Shown: positions 10,735-20,322 of the stretch, in pieces
Position numbering within the stretch: position 1 is the stretch's first letter
Layout of the letters: each line of letters starts with the position of its first letter
Assembly (NCBI RefSeq): GCF_000244915.1
Contig: NZ_CM001442.1
Span: forward strand, 2,604,001-2,668,000
DNA from: Bradyrhizobium sp. WSM471
GTDB lineage: Bacteria > Pseudomonadota > Alphaproteobacteria > Rhizobiales > Xanthobacteraceae
Length of the DNA stretch: 64,000 nucleotides
Direction: 5' to 3'
Translations under genes and position numbers: made by a program
The notes under the pieces: model-generated
Seen by the model: only the letters and a program-made list of their open reading frames with translations
The model's database searches: none
Told to the model about the DNA's origin: nothing

Positions 10735-11334
10735 ATGCTTGCGCGTATTGTGTTGGGGGCGGTCACGGCGGTAGCGACGATTGCGCCGGCCATTGCTGGA
10801 AGCATGAACGCCGATGAGGCGCGCCGCTTCGTCGCCGGGAAGGTGTTTGCTTTCACCTGCTTTGACGGCACCCGCGGCGCGGGCCGCATCATGGACGACC
10901 TCGGCGCCGCCGGCGCTGTGCAGTTCTCGGGTGCAGGTCCGGTGAAACATCTCCGCCTGCCCGGCAACACCCTTCAGATCCGCGGCCAGAACGTCTGCGC
11001 CTCGATCAAGGGTATTCCGTTCGAGCCCTGTTTCAACCTTGAAAAGACCGACGATCGCAGTTTCCGCGGCTCGGTATCGGGAATGGGCTTCGCCTATTGC
11101 GACTTCCATCACCAAGGCGGCAACCAGATGCTGATGGCGCGGGCCGTCGCGCGGCCGCGCTCGCTGCGCACCTCGGAACACACGGGTTCGGTCGGCGCGA
11201 CCAACACCGAAGTCGCCGCGCGTGTCGAGACCCCGCGCGTCGAGAGCAGCCGGCTCGAGCCGGTAAAGCCGCAAGCCAAATCGGAGTCCGCAAGGGACGA
11301 CGCCCCGCTGGAGCTGCGCCGCTCGACCCAGTGA
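10735..11334 (+). CDS. Secreted hypothetical protein
   Basis: 199 residues. An N-terminal signal peptide (MLARIVLGAVTAVATIAPAIAGS) predicts export to the periplasm. The mature part has four Cys (in FTCFDG, QNVCAS, EPCFN and AYCDF) that could form two disulfides, and the last ~60 residues are a charged low-complexity tail. ATG at 10735 is preferred to the TTG at 10729 because GGAG lies six bases upstream of it. No family was recognised. A hairpin terminator follows. Confidence 0.75.
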   Translation: MLARIVLGAVTAVATIAPAIAGSMNADEARRFVAGKVFAFTCFDGTRGAGRIMDDLGAAGAVQFSGAGPVKHLRLPGNTLQIRGQNVCASIKGIPFEPCFNLEKTDDRSFRGSVSGMGFAYCDFHHQGGNQMLMARAVARPRSLRTSEHTGSVGATNTEVAARVETPRVESSRLEPVKPQAKSESARDDAPLELRRSTQ

Positions 11335-11390
11335 GTTGGCTGCGCGGGACACTCCGCGCACTTTTTCGTTGAGAGCTGCCATCAAACACG

Positions 11391-11426
11391 AAGCCGCCGC
11401 GCCGTAGTCATACGGACGGCGGCTTT
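11391..11426 (+). terminator. Probable terminator
   Basis: Arms AAGCCGCCG and CGGCGGCTT, with a further GCCGT/ACGG pairing inside, followed by T residues; about 55 bases after the preceding stop. Confidence 0.65.
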
Positions 11427-11498
11427 CATGCGTTGGTAGCTGTTCGCGTCTCAGTTTGCGTACGGCCGGGGGGCGCGGCCCGATCAAAGGGTTCAACG

Positions 11499-11750
11499 AT
11501 GTCGCTGTACTTCTTCCGTATCAGCACCGGCCGCTATTCCGGTGCTGCCGACCAGCCCTATGAGTTCGAGGATCGCGCTGCGGCTTGGGCCGAGATGACC
11601 GAAGTCTGTGCCAATTTGCTCGGCGGCATCTCGCGCAGCTTGAAGCAGAACGCGGAATGGCGCATGGAGCTGCTAGACGAGAACAAGGAGCCGGTGTTCC
11701 GGATCAGCCTGATCGGCGAGAGCCAGAAGGCCCTTGGTCGCACTGGCTAG
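11499..11750 (+). CDS. DUF6894-type small protein
   Basis: 83 residues beginning MSLYFFRISTGRYSG and continuing with an ...EFEDRAAAWAEMTEVCANLLGG... stretch and a C-terminal strand EPVFRISLIGES. This short alpha/beta layout, with Y/F-hydrophobic start and 'A-W-x-E' helix, matches the small DUF6894 proteins abundant in Bradyrhizobium. The function is unknown. No signal peptide or membrane segment, so probably cytosolic. It stands alone between a terminator and the first chemoreceptor promoter. Confidence 0.75.
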   Translation: MSLYFFRISTGRYSGAADQPYEFEDRAAAWAEMTEVCANLLGGISRSLKQNAEWRMELLDENKEPVFRISLIGESQKALGRTG

Positions 11751-11890
11751 AAATCGAGCACCCTACCGCCGCGTGTGGTTAACCTGTTAAGCGCGCGGAC
11801 CGTGCCGTTTTTCAAGGGATTTCTAGCGAGTCCGGTATTTGTCCGGGGGCGGTCGTTAACCGGATAACCACACCTGAAGCTCAGTTTTTA

Positions 11891-11958
11891 GGCAAGGGCG
11901 ATCAACGCCGAGGGCGGCCGACAATGACTTGGCCGCGTAATCCCCGGGAAACGCGCCC
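11891..11958 (+). promoter_or_regulatory. Conserved 5' leader of chemoreceptor gene 1 (candidate cis-regulatory RNA)
   Basis: Starts GGCAAGGGCGATCAACG, then a 6-bp hairpin GCGGCC / GGCCGC (11914-11919 with 11931-11936) with an 11-base loop GACAATGACTT, then GGGAAACG just before the start codon. A GTTAACC motif lies 36 bases upstream, at about 11855. The leader of the next chemoreceptor (13951-14021) has the same layout. See findings. Confidence 0.55.
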
Positions 11959-13692
11959 ATGTCGAAACTCATCCAGAATCTGCAAATCGGTACCAAGCTC
12001 GCGCTCGCTTCGGCGTTCGGCGTTATTCTGGTCGGCGCGATGATCGCGAGCCAGGTCATCGGCAACAACACCGTGCGTCATTCCAACCAAGCAGCGATTG
12101 CGCAGCAGGAATTGGTCCGCGAGGCCACCGAAGCCAAGCTTGGGATACGCGGCATGCAGCTCGCTGTTCGAGACATGCGTCTCGCCAACAATCAGGGCGA
12201 CTTGCAAAAGGCGAGCGAGCTTCTGCTGGAGCGGTCGAAAGCGCTGAACGGCGTCGTCGATTCCATGCTTAGGTTGACGCACTCCGCGGAAAATCGCGCG
12301 CGGATGGAGAAGCTCAAGTCTACGTCCGCCGATTACCTCAAGGGTGCGCAGCAGAACGCCTCCGTTCGCAGCGAGGCCATGGCCGTGGCGGCCACGGACC
12401 CCGCCCGCGCCGCCAAGATTTCCGAGGAAGGCGCGCGCCATGTCCGTGAGGTGACGCTGCCGCTCGCTACGCAACTGGATAATTTGACCAGCGAGATTGC
12501 CGATTTCGCCAAGCATAAAAGCGAGGAAGAAATCGCTGCAGCGCAACAGGAGATGGCCACGAGCGAGCGTCTCGGCATGGTGGTCGGCGCGTGCGCCGTG
12601 CTCGTCCTCATCGGTTCGTGGCTGATGTCCTTCCTGACCATCGCGCGGCCGATCCGCGCGCTCACGGTTGCCATGGACAAGCTCGCTGCTGGTGACTTCT
12701 CTGTCGTCCTGCCGGGTCTCGGCCGCAAGGACGAGGTTGGCGGCGTCGCCGCGGCTGTCGAGAAATTCAAGATCGTGTCGGAGCAGAAGGCGCGCGAGGA
12801 AGCGGAAGCCAAGATGCGGCAGGACCAGATGGCGGCCGAGCAGCGCAAGGCCGATATGCGCAGGCTTGCCGACAGTTTCGAAGGCGCCGTCGGCGAGATC
12901 GTCGATACCGTCTCCTCGGCCGCGACGGAGCTCGAGGCTTCGGCCTCGACGCTGACCTCGACGGCGGAGCGGGCACAGGAACTGACGATAGTGGTGGCTG
13001 CGGCCTCCGAGGAGGCGTCGACCAACGTGCAGTCGGTTGCCTCTGCGACCGAAGAGCTGTCGTCCTCGATCACCGAGATCAGCCGCCAAGTGCAGGAATC
13101 GGCGCGGGTCGCGAGCGAGGCGGTTACCCAGGCCCGCACCACGACCGACCGGGTCGGCGAATTGTCCAAGGCGGCGGCTCGCATTGGCGACGTGGTCGAG
13201 CTGATCAACACCATCGCCGGCCAGACCAACCTGCTGGCGCTCAATGCCACCATCGAGGCAGCGCGCGCCGGGGAGGCCGGTCGCGGCTTTGCCGTGGTGG
13301 CTTCCGAAGTGAAGGCGCTCGCGGAGCAGACCGCGAAGGCGACCGGCGAGATCGGTCAGCAGATTTCCGGCATTCAGGCGGCAACGCAGGACTCGGTCAG
13401 CGCGATCAGCGCCATCAGCAACACCATTGAAAAGCTGTCCGAGATATCGTCCACGATCGCCGCGGCCGTCGAGGAGCAGGGCGCGGCGACGCAGGAGATT
13501 TCCCGCAACGTGCAGCAGGCGGCGGAAGGCACCCATCAGGTCTCGTCCAACATCACCGACGTGCAGCGCGGCGCGGGCGAAACCGGCTCGGCATCGTCGC
13601 AGGTGCTGGCAGCGGCACAGTCGCTGTCGAGCGACAGCAACCGCCTCAAACTCGAGGTCGGGAAATTCCTCGACACCGTGCGCGCCGCCTAA
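11959..13692 (+). CDS. Methyl-accepting chemotaxis protein 1
   Basis: 577-residue inner-membrane chemoreceptor. Membrane segments fall at about residues 12-34 and 205-226, enclosing a ~170-residue helical periplasmic region of four-helix-bundle style. A HAMP domain ([24 protein letters not shown] onward) and the cytoplasmic signalling domain follow. The hairpin tip contains [20 protein letters not shown] and [24 protein letters not shown], the CheA/CheW contact region. The C-terminus (FLDTVRAA) lacks a CheR-tethering pentapeptide. First of four tandem receptors with no che kinase genes beside them. The ligand cannot be read from sequence. Confidence 0.95.
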   Translation: MSKLIQNLQIGTKLALASAFGVILVGAMIASQVIGNNTVRHSNQAAIAQQELVREATEAKLGIRGMQLAVRDMRLANNQGDLQKASELLLERSKALNGVVDSMLRLTHSAENRARMEKLKSTSADYLKGAQQNASVRSEAMAVAATDPARAAKISEEGARHVREVTLPLATQLDNLTSEIADFAKHKSEEEIAAAQQEMATSERLGMVVGACAVLVLIGSWLMSFLTIARPIRALTVAMDKLAAGDFSVVLPGLGRKDEVGGVAAAVEKFKIVSEQKAREEAEAKMRQDQMAAEQRKADMRRLADSFEGAVGEIVDTVSSAATELEASASTLTSTAERAQELTIVVAAASEEASTNVQSVASATEELSSSITEISRQVQESARVASEAVTQARTTTDRVGELSKAAARIGDVVELINTIAGQTNLLALNATIEAARAGEAGRGFAVVASEVKALAEQTAKATGEIGQQISGIQAATQDSVSAISAISNTIEKLSEISSTIAAAVEEQGAATQEISRNVQQAAEGTHQVSSNITDVQRGAGETGSASSQVLAAAQSLSSDSNRLKLEVGKFLDTVRAA

Positions 13693-13719
13693 GAACCTCG
13701 TTCCAGACAGTTCGGGAAG

Positions 13720-13748
13720 ACGCCTGCCTCCTCAGGCGGGGCGTTTTT
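13720..13748 (+). terminator. Terminator after chemoreceptor 1
   Basis: Stem ACGCC-TGCCT / AGGCG-GGCGT around a CCTC loop, followed by TTTTT. It separates the first two chemoreceptor genes, so each probably has its own promoter. Confidence 0.65.
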
Positions 13749-13950
13749 GCATCCTGATCGTCGCCGCGAACGTCTCGCGCATGATTTCGACGAACGTCGG
13801 CTGCAAAAACCAACAGCGGCGACCTCAAGCTGAAATTTACAACTTGCTCGCGAAATTACCTCTTCCATTTCAACTATTTGGGCTGAAATCTCAGTATTTC
13901 TCCGAACCCTCCCGTTAACCAGAACGCGAAACTCGAGGACTAGATTCTCC

Positions 13951-14021
13951 GGCAAGGGCGATCAACGTCCATGCAGCCGGCAAGGACTTGGCTGCGTGTT
14001 TCCTTTGGGGGGAAACGTAGC
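13951..14021 (+). promoter_or_regulatory. Conserved 5' leader of chemoreceptor gene 2
   Basis: Same 17-base start GGCAAGGGCGATCAACG as the leader at 11891, then a 6-bp hairpin GCAGCC / GGCTGC (13973-13978 with 13990-13995) with an 11-base loop GGCAAGGACTT. The third base pair differs from the first leader on both sides (G-C to A-U), preserving pairing. GTTAACC lies 37 bases upstream. The ribosome site GGGGGGAAA can pair with the upstream TTTCC, which might hide it. Confidence 0.55.
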
Positions 14022-16178
14022 ATGTTGAGCCCTGCTCATCATCAGCAGGCCCGAACTCGGGCCGCCGGCGCGTGGAGTCGGCTCGGACATGTCCGGATCG
14101 GCACGATCTTGCCGATCATCATCTCTGCCCTGGTCTTGCTAGGGTTGGCCTCGGCCGGATTCATCGCCTATGAGGCCGTCCTCAAGCGGCGAGAGTCCGA
14201 GGCTTTCCTGAAGGTCAATGCAGTTGCCCAACTGCTGCTGCGCAGCGCAGGACATTGGGCGATTGAACGCGGGCTGACCAACGCCGTGCTGAAGTCTCCT
14301 GATGTCGTCAGCGCCGAGCGCCGCGCCGAAATCGCAAAGGCGCGCGCGACGGCCGACGAGGCCTTTCGCCAAGCCATCCTCGATATCAGCGCGATTCCCG
14401 AAATGACGGCGGGGCAAAGACAGATTGCGGACGCCGCGGCGAAATTCGAGGCGCTGCGTCTCTTGCGTGAGAAGGCCGATGCGGGAATGTCGCGCCCGCG
14501 CGTCCAACGCGAGCCTGACCTCGTAGATGGCTTCGTGCCAACAATTACGGAGGTGATCGACGTCGCGAGCAACCGCTTGCGGCTGACGCTCGAAACGCTC
14601 ACCAGCCCGCCCGTGGCAAGGCTGGCGCAGCTCATCGGCTTGCGACATCTGACAGCTCAGATGGCCGAGAACGCCGGAAGGGAGCGGGCCCTGCTGGCCG
14701 GTGTCGTCGGTGCGCGCGCGAAGCTCGGGACGGAGGGCTATGAGCGCCTTTCGGCGCTGCGGGCCAAGGTCGAACTCGCATGGGACACGGTATTGCCGGT
14801 GCGGCTGCGCTCGGACCTCGCCCTGCAGATCGGCGAGGCGATGACGGAGGTCGAGAAATCCTATTTTGGCGCCTACGGTGAAACGCGGGCGCTTGTGCTC
14901 GCCGGTGGCGAAGCCGGGGACTACAAGATCACGGGACCCGAGTACTTCACGCGGGCCACTGCCGGCATCAATGCGGTGCTGAAGCTCGGTGAAGCCATTG
15001 GCGCGGCCGCTGACCGCGAAGCCACGATGCAGGCAGACGTCAGCACCCGTAATTTCGCTTTCACGGTCGTGTTGCTCTGCGCCTCGGTGATGCTCGCTGG
15101 CCTCAGTTTCTGGATCACCTTTGGCCGGATTCTCAACCCGCTTTCAGCCATTTCGGTTGCGATGGGTGGGCTCGCCAAGGGCGACTTCACGACGGTCGTG
15201 CCAGGCACCCGCCGAGGTGACGAGGTCGGCGAGATGGCGCGGACCGTTGAAGTCTTCAAGCAAAACGGCCTCGAAGTCGAACGCATGCGCGGCGATCACG
15301 CTGCGGCCGAGAAGCGGGCAGCCGAGCAGCGCAAGGTGGAGATGCGGAAGCTGGCCGACGGCTTCGAAGCCGCGATCGGGGAGATCGTCGATACCGTGTC
15401 CTCGGCAGCGACCGAGCTCGAAGCCTCGGCGTCGACGCTCACATCGACCGCGGAGCGTGGGCAGCAGCTCACGACCATGGTTGCTGCAGCCTCCGAGGAG
15501 GCGTCCACCAACGTGCAGGCGGTGGCGTCGGCGACCGAGGAGCTGTCGTCCTCTATCACCGAGATCAGCAGGCAGGTGCAGGAATCGGCCCGCGTGGCCA
15601 ACGAAGCTGTCGGCCAGGCGCGTGTCACCACCGAGCGTGTCAGCGAATTGTCCAGGGCGGCGACGCGGATCGGCGACGTGGTCGAGCTGATCAACACCAT
15701 CGCAGGTCAGACCAATCTCCTGGCGCTCAACGCGACCATCGAGGCCGCGCGCGCCGGCGAAGCCGGTCGCGGCTTTGCGGTCGTCGCCGCCGAGGTCAAG
15801 GCACTCGCCGAACAGACCGCGAAGGCCACCGGCGAGATCGGGCAGCAGATCGCCAGCATCCAGACCGCGACCGAGCATTCGGTCGGCGCAATCAAGGACA
15901 TCAGCGGCACTATCGAGAAGCTCTCGGAGATTTCCTCCACCATCGCGGCTGCCGTGGAAGAGCAGGGTGCGGCGACACAGGAAATCTCCCGCAACGTGCA
16001 ACAGGCGGCGGAAGGCACCCACCAGGTCTCGGCCAACATCACCGATGTGCAGCGCGGGGCGGGCGAGACCGGCTCGGCGTCATCGCAGGTGCTGGCGGCG
16101 GCTCAGTCGCTGTCGGGCGACAGCAATCGCCTCAAGCTCGAGGTCGGCAATTTCCTCGACACCGTGCGCGCGGCGTGA
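14022..16178 (+). CDS. Methyl-accepting chemotaxis protein 2 (large periplasmic domain)
   Basis: 718 residues. Membrane segments at about 26-50 and 345-368 enclose a ~295-residue periplasmic helical region. It has a W-x-x-E-R-G motif ([14 protein letters not shown]) reminiscent of nitrate-sensing NIT-type helical domains, though that match is only suggestive. A HAMP domain and a signalling domain nearly identical to receptor 1 follow, ending [11 protein letters not shown] 14022 is chosen because GGGGGGAAACG precedes it; an in-frame ATG at 13971 would place the conserved leader hairpin inside the coding sequence. The sensor region differs from receptor 1 while promoter, leader and signalling domain are alike. 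Confidence 0.93.
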   Translation: MLSPAHHQQARTRAAGAWSRLGHVRIGTILPIIISALVLLGLASAGFIAYEAVLKRRESEAFLKVNAVAQLLLRSAGHWAIERGLTNAVLKSPDVVSAERRAEIAKARATADEAFRQAILDISAIPEMTAGQRQIADAAAKFEALRLLREKADAGMSRPRVQREPDLVDGFVPTITEVIDVASNRLRLTLETLTSPPVARLAQLIGLRHLTAQMAENAGRERALLAGVVGARAKLGTEGYERLSALRAKVELAWDTVLPVRLRSDLALQIGEAMTEVEKSYFGAYGETRALVLAGGEAGDYKITGPEYFTRATAGINAVLKLGEAIGAAADREATMQADVSTRNFAFTVVLLCASVMLAGLSFWITFGRILNPLSAISVAMGGLAKGDFTTVVPGTRRGDEVGEMARTVEVFKQNGLEVERMRGDHAAAEKRAAEQRKVEMRKLADGFEAAIGEIVDTVSSAATELEASASTLTSTAERGQQLTTMVAAASEEASTNVQAVASATEELSSSITEISRQVQESARVANEAVGQARVTTERVSELSRAATRIGDVVELINTIAGQTNLLALNATIEAARAGEAGRGFAVVAAEVKALAEQTAKATGEIGQQIASIQTATEHSVGAIKDISGTIEKLSEISSTIAAAVEEQGAATQEISRNVQQAAEGTHQVSANITDVQRGAGETGSASSQVLAAAQSLSGDSNRLKLEVGNFLDTVRAA

Positions 16179-16374
16179 CGGGCGCATGTCCTGAGAGAGC
16201 TGCAACCGCCGCGCGTAGCAGCGGGGCGTTTGCGCGCGTGCATATTGCGGCGCCGCGAGGAAGATCGCGTAGGGTTAACCTTCCGGAAAACCGATGCAGT
16301 CATGATCTCCGCAATATTCCGGGTGCCGAGTCGCCCTCCTTGCATTGCGTATCGATCGTATTGGAGCACATCCC

Positions 16375-18345
16375 ATGAGTGGCCCTTCCATTCGCCTCAC
16401 CCACAAGGTCATGGCGATCGGACTGTTCGGATTGTTGGGTCTCGTGGCCTTTGGCGCGATCTATGAGATCGGCAGTCTCTCCCAGGACACCTCCCGCAAC
16501 GTTGCCAACCGCGCTCGTGCGATTGCCGACCTCGACAAGCAGCTCTCGATCGAGATGCTGGAGGCGCGCCGCAACGAGAAGAACTTCCAGCAGCGCCGCA
16601 AGGAGAGCTACGCCAAGGCCCACGCGGAGTTGATCGGGCCGATCAACCGCGATTTCGAGGAGGTCGAGCGGCTGATGGCGGCCGGCGGCATGAGCGCGCT
16701 GTCCGACCGGATGAAGCAGGCCCAGGACGACTTCAAGCGATACGCCTCGGACTTCGGCAAATTGGTGGCCGCGGAGACCCGGCTCGGCCTGAACGAGACG
16801 CTGGGCCTGTCCGGCTCGCTCCGCGCCGCGGTGCACGACATCGAGGCCAAGCTCAAGGAGATCGACGATCCCAGGTCCACGAGCTGGATGCTGATGATGC
16901 GCCGGCACGAGAAGGACTTCATGCTGCGGCGCGACCAAAAATACACCGTCGAGATGAAGAAGGCCGCAGCCGAATTCTCCAAGGCGATCGAGGTCGTCGC
17001 AGTCCCTACGGCCGTGATGAATGACATCACAGCCAAGCTGCAGAAATACCAGTCCGAGTTCGCGGCCTGGGTGGAGACCGCGCAGCAAACTGCTGCCCTC
17101 GACGCCAGCATGATGAAAACCTTCCGTGGGCTGGAACCAGGCATGATCGAGGTGCGCAACACAGTCGAAGACCTCTACAGGAAGGCCGAAACTGCAGAGG
17201 CTGCGACCCGCGATTCCGTGCGTCTGTGGATGGCCGTCGCCTTCGGCGTCACGGTCGTCGTGCTCGCCGCAGTCGGCTTCCTTCTGGGGCGTTCGATCTC
17301 GAAGGCGCTTGCCGGCATGGTCGGGGCGATGACGCGGCTTGCGCGCGGCGAGCTCTCGATTTCCGTTCCCGGCATCGGGCGCAGGGACGAGATCGGCGAG
17401 ATGGCCGGTGCCGTCGAGGTGTTCAGGACCAATATGGCAGAGGCCGAGCGGCTGCGCACCGAGCAGATCGAAGCCGATGCGCGCGGGCGCCAGCAGCGCA
17501 AGGCCGACATGCATCGGCTCGCCGATAATTTCGAAGGCGCGGTCGGCGAGATCATCGATACCGTTTCGTCGGCTGCAACCGAGCTCGAGGCGTCCTCGAA
17601 CACGCTGACGCAGGCCGCCGAGCGCGGCAACGGGCTTGCCACCGTCGTGGCAGCCGCCTCCGAAGAGGCCTCCGCGAACGTGCAGTCGGTGTCTTCGGCG
17701 AGCGAGGAAATGACCTCCTCGATCTCCGAGATCAGCCGTCAGGTGCAGGAATCGGCGCGTGTCGCCGATGTCGCGGTCGAGCAGGCCCAGCGCACCAATG
17801 CGCGCGTCGCCGAGCTGACCAAGGCCGCCTCCCGCATTGGCGATGTGGTCGAGCTGATCAACACCATCGCCAGCCAGACCAATTTGCTGGCGCTCAACGC
17901 CACGATCGAAGCGGCACGGGCGGGCGAGGCCGGCAAGGGTTTTGCCGTGGTCGCGACCGAAGTGAAGGCGCTCGCCGAGCAGACTGCGAAAGCGACCGGA
18001 GAGATCAGCCAGCACATCGGTGCGATCCAGACCGCAACGCAAGACTCGGTTGGGGCGATCAAGGAGATCGGCGACACCATCGCGCGGATGTCGGAGATCT
18101 CGTCGACCATCGCCGCCGCGGTCGAGGAGCAGGGCGCTGCCACACAGGAGATCTCCCGCAACATCCAGCACGCCGCGAATGGCACCTCGGAAGTCTCGGC
18201 GAATATCGGCCACGTCCAGCGCGGCGCAGGCGAAACGGGGGCTGCCTCGGCGCAGGTGCATTCGGCAGCGCAATCGCTGTCGCAGGAGAGCAACCGGCTG
18301 AAGAGCGAGGTTGCGCGCTTCCTGGAATCGGTACGGGCGGCGTGA
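16375..18345 (+). CDS. Methyl-accepting chemotaxis protein 3, HBM-type sensor
   Basis: 656 residues. Membrane segments at about 12-33 and 283-305. The periplasmic part has two related motifs, [14 protein letters not shown] and [17 protein letters not shown], the repeated R-R-x-E-K-x-F signature of helical bimodular (HBM) sensor domains, some of which bind organic acids. HAMP and a standard signalling domain follow ([20 protein letters not shown]), ending [14 protein letters not shown] upstream supports the start. The 196-base gap before it contains GTTAACC but not the hairpin leader of receptors 1 and 2. Confidence 0.94.
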   Translation: MSGPSIRLTHKVMAIGLFGLLGLVAFGAIYEIGSLSQDTSRNVANRARAIADLDKQLSIEMLEARRNEKNFQQRRKESYAKAHAELIGPINRDFEEVERLMAAGGMSALSDRMKQAQDDFKRYASDFGKLVAAETRLGLNETLGLSGSLRAAVHDIEAKLKEIDDPRSTSWMLMMRRHEKDFMLRRDQKYTVEMKKAAAEFSKAIEVVAVPTAVMNDITAKLQKYQSEFAAWVETAQQTAALDASMMKTFRGLEPGMIEVRNTVEDLYRKAETAEAATRDSVRLWMAVAFGVTVVVLAAVGFLLGRSISKALAGMVGAMTRLARGELSISVPGIGRRDEIGEMAGAVEVFRTNMAEAERLRTEQIEADARGRQQRKADMHRLADNFEGAVGEIIDTVSSAATELEASSNTLTQAAERGNGLATVVAAASEEASANVQSVSSASEEMTSSISEISRQVQESARVADVAVEQAQRTNARVAELTKAASRIGDVVELINTIASQTNLLALNATIEAARAGEAGKGFAVVATEVKALAEQTAKATGEISQHIGAIQTATQDSVGAIKEIGDTIARMSEISSTIAAAVEEQGAATQEISRNIQHAANGTSEVSANIGHVQRGAGETGAASAQVHSAAQSLSQESNRLKSEVARFLESVRAA

Positions 18346-18630
18346 CAGCCGCCGCGTCGGTCGCATGCTGCGGCGCAAGCGGGCAGGCTGCGCGTGGCAG
18401 CATGAGGTGGCTGTGAGCTGCAACAGATGGTTGCAGGAGAAATAGCGTCTGTCGGAAGTGTCCCGTAATTTTACGTAGGTCCCTGTTAACGCCTGCTTGC
18501 GACTATGTGTGCAATCTCTCGGGATAAGAACCAGCCAGCATTGTTGAACTGACCTCCGTCTCGTCATCTTCATGGCGATTTGCGGCGCAGGTGATTTGCG
18601 CTTTGCCAGGTAACATCGGGATTTGTCGTG

Positions 18631-20319
18631 ATGTCGAAATTGTCCATCGTCTTCAAGCTTCTGGCCGTGCTGTCGGTCCTCGTCCTTTCGCTCGCCGGTG
18701 TCGGCGTGACGGCGATCGGCACCATGCAGAACATCAATTCCCATACGGTCGAGATTGCGGAGAGCTGGCTGCCCAGCGTGCGCGCGCTCGGCTCGCTTCG
18801 GGCCGACATCAACGAGCTGCGCGTCGCGCTCCGTCTGCATCTGATGCAGGACAGCGTTGAGGGCAAGGACGCCGCCGAAAAGCGCTTGGCTTCGCTGCGC
18901 GCGCGCATCGACCAGACCCGCAAGGTCTACGAGCCGCTGATCACCTCCGCCGAGGAGCGCTCGCTCTATGGGCAATGGAGCACGGCGTGGGCCGAGTATC
19001 TGAACGGCGTGCAGGACGTGATGGCGTTGTCGCGCAAGGGCGTTGGCCGTTTCCCGGCCGACGCCAACGAGCTGCTGCAGACCAAGGTCGCGAAGATGGC
19101 CCAGGCCGCCGACCCGCTGCTCCAGAAGGGCATCGAGATGAACAACCGCGGCGCCGAGTTGGAGACCAAGCAGGCCGCCGACAGCTACGCCATGATCTTC
19201 CGCGTGCTGGTCGGCATCATCGTGCTCTCGGTCGTGATCGCGATCGGCGCGGCCTATTATCTCGTGCGCGACGTTTCTCGTGGCATTGCCTCGATCATCC
19301 GCCCGATGCAGTCGCTCGGGGAGGGCGACCTTTCGGCCGAGGTGCCGCATCGCGGCGAGAAGACTGAGATCGGCTCGATGGCGGATGCGCTGCAGATCTT
19401 CAAAGAGGCGCTGATCGCCAAGAAGGCGGCCGACGAGGCCGCTGCGCGCGACGCCGAAGCCAAGATCGAACGCGGCCGCCGTGTCGACGCCATCACCCGC
19501 AAATTCGAAGCCATGATCGGCGAGGTCGTCGGGACCGTGTCCTCGGCCTCGACCGAGCTCGAGGCCTCCGCCTCGACGCTGACCAACACCGCGCAGCGCG
19601 GACAGGAACTCGCGACCGTCGTTGCAGCCGCCTCCGAGGAAGCCTCGACCAACGTCCAGGCGGTGGCATCCGCTTCGGAGGAGCTGTCGTCCTCCATCAC
19701 CGAGATCAGCCGCCGCGTGCAGGATTCGGCGCGGATGGCGGCGGAGGCCGTCGAGCAGGCGAGCCGGACCAACGACCGCGTCAACGCGCTGTCGCAGGCG
19801 GCGTCCCGCATCGGCGACGTCGTCGAACTCATCAACACCATCGCGGGCCAGACCAATCTGCTGGCGCTGAACGCGACCATCGAGGCCGCGCGTGCGGGCG
19901 AAGCGGGCCGCGGATTCGCGGTCGTCGCCTCGGAGGTCAAGGCGCTGGCGGAGCAGACCGCGAAAGCGACCGGTGAGATCGGGGCGCAGGTGTCCGGCAT
20001 CCAGGCGGCGACGCAGGAATCGGTCAGTGCGATCCAGGAGATCGGCGGCACCATCGAGCGGCTGTCCGAGGTGGCTGCGGCCATCGCCGCCGCCGTCGAG
20101 GAGCAGGGCGCGGCGACGCAGGAAATTTCGCGCAACGTGCAGCAGGCCTCGGTCGGCACGCAGGAGGTCTCGTCGAACATCACCAACGTGCAGCGCGGTG
20201 CGATCGAGACCGGTGAGGCTTCGACCGAGGTGCTGTCGGCGGCGAAATCGCTGGCGACCGACAGCACCCGGCTCAAGGTCGAGGTCGCGCAGTTCCTGGA
20301 ATCGGTTCGCGCGGCGTGA
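18631..20319 (+). CDS. Methyl-accepting chemotaxis protein 4, four-helix-bundle sensor
   Basis: 562 residues. Membrane segments at about 8-30 and 188-212 enclose a ~160-residue periplasmic region whose pattern (TIGTMQNINSHTVEIAESWLPSVRAL-like start, helical, with DINELRVALRLHL) fits the 4HB_MCP sensor family. HAMP and signalling domains follow, ending [11 protein letters not shown] 18628 directly precedes the chosen ATG and is an alternative. The 285-base upstream gap contains GTTAAC and no gene. The stop codon lies 3 bases from the convergent DUF2339 gene. Confidence 0.93.
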   Translation: MSKLSIVFKLLAVLSVLVLSLAGVGVTAIGTMQNINSHTVEIAESWLPSVRALGSLRADINELRVALRLHLMQDSVEGKDAAEKRLASLRARIDQTRKVYEPLITSAEERSLYGQWSTAWAEYLNGVQDVMALSRKGVGRFPADANELLQTKVAKMAQAADPLLQKGIEMNNRGAELETKQAADSYAMIFRVLVGIIVLSVVIAIGAAYYLVRDVSRGIASIIRPMQSLGEGDLSAEVPHRGEKTEIGSMADALQIFKEALIAKKAADEAAARDAEAKIERGRRVDAITRKFEAMIGEVVGTVSSASTELEASASTLTNTAQRGQELATVVAAASEEASTNVQAVASASEELSSSITEISRRVQDSARMAAEAVEQASRTNDRVNALSQAASRIGDVVELINTIAGQTNLLALNATIEAARAGEAGRGFAVVASEVKALAEQTAKATGEIGAQVSGIQAATQESVSAIQEIGGTIERLSEVAAAIAAAVEEQGAATQEISRNVQQASVGTQEVSSNITNVQRGAIETGEASTEVLSAAKSLATDSTRLKVEVAQFLESVRAA

Positions 20320-20322
20320 CCC

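Noticed and set aside
11891..14021. Chemoreceptor leaders as a c-di-GMP (GEMM) riboswitch
   Set aside because: The conserved sequence does not match the GEMM-I core, so no known riboswitch class is claimed.
16300..19350. A 1016-codon open frame on the minus strand across the chemoreceptor genes
   Set aside because: It mirrors receptor codons on the other strand in high-GC DNA; its protein is His/Arg/Gly-rich with no domain.
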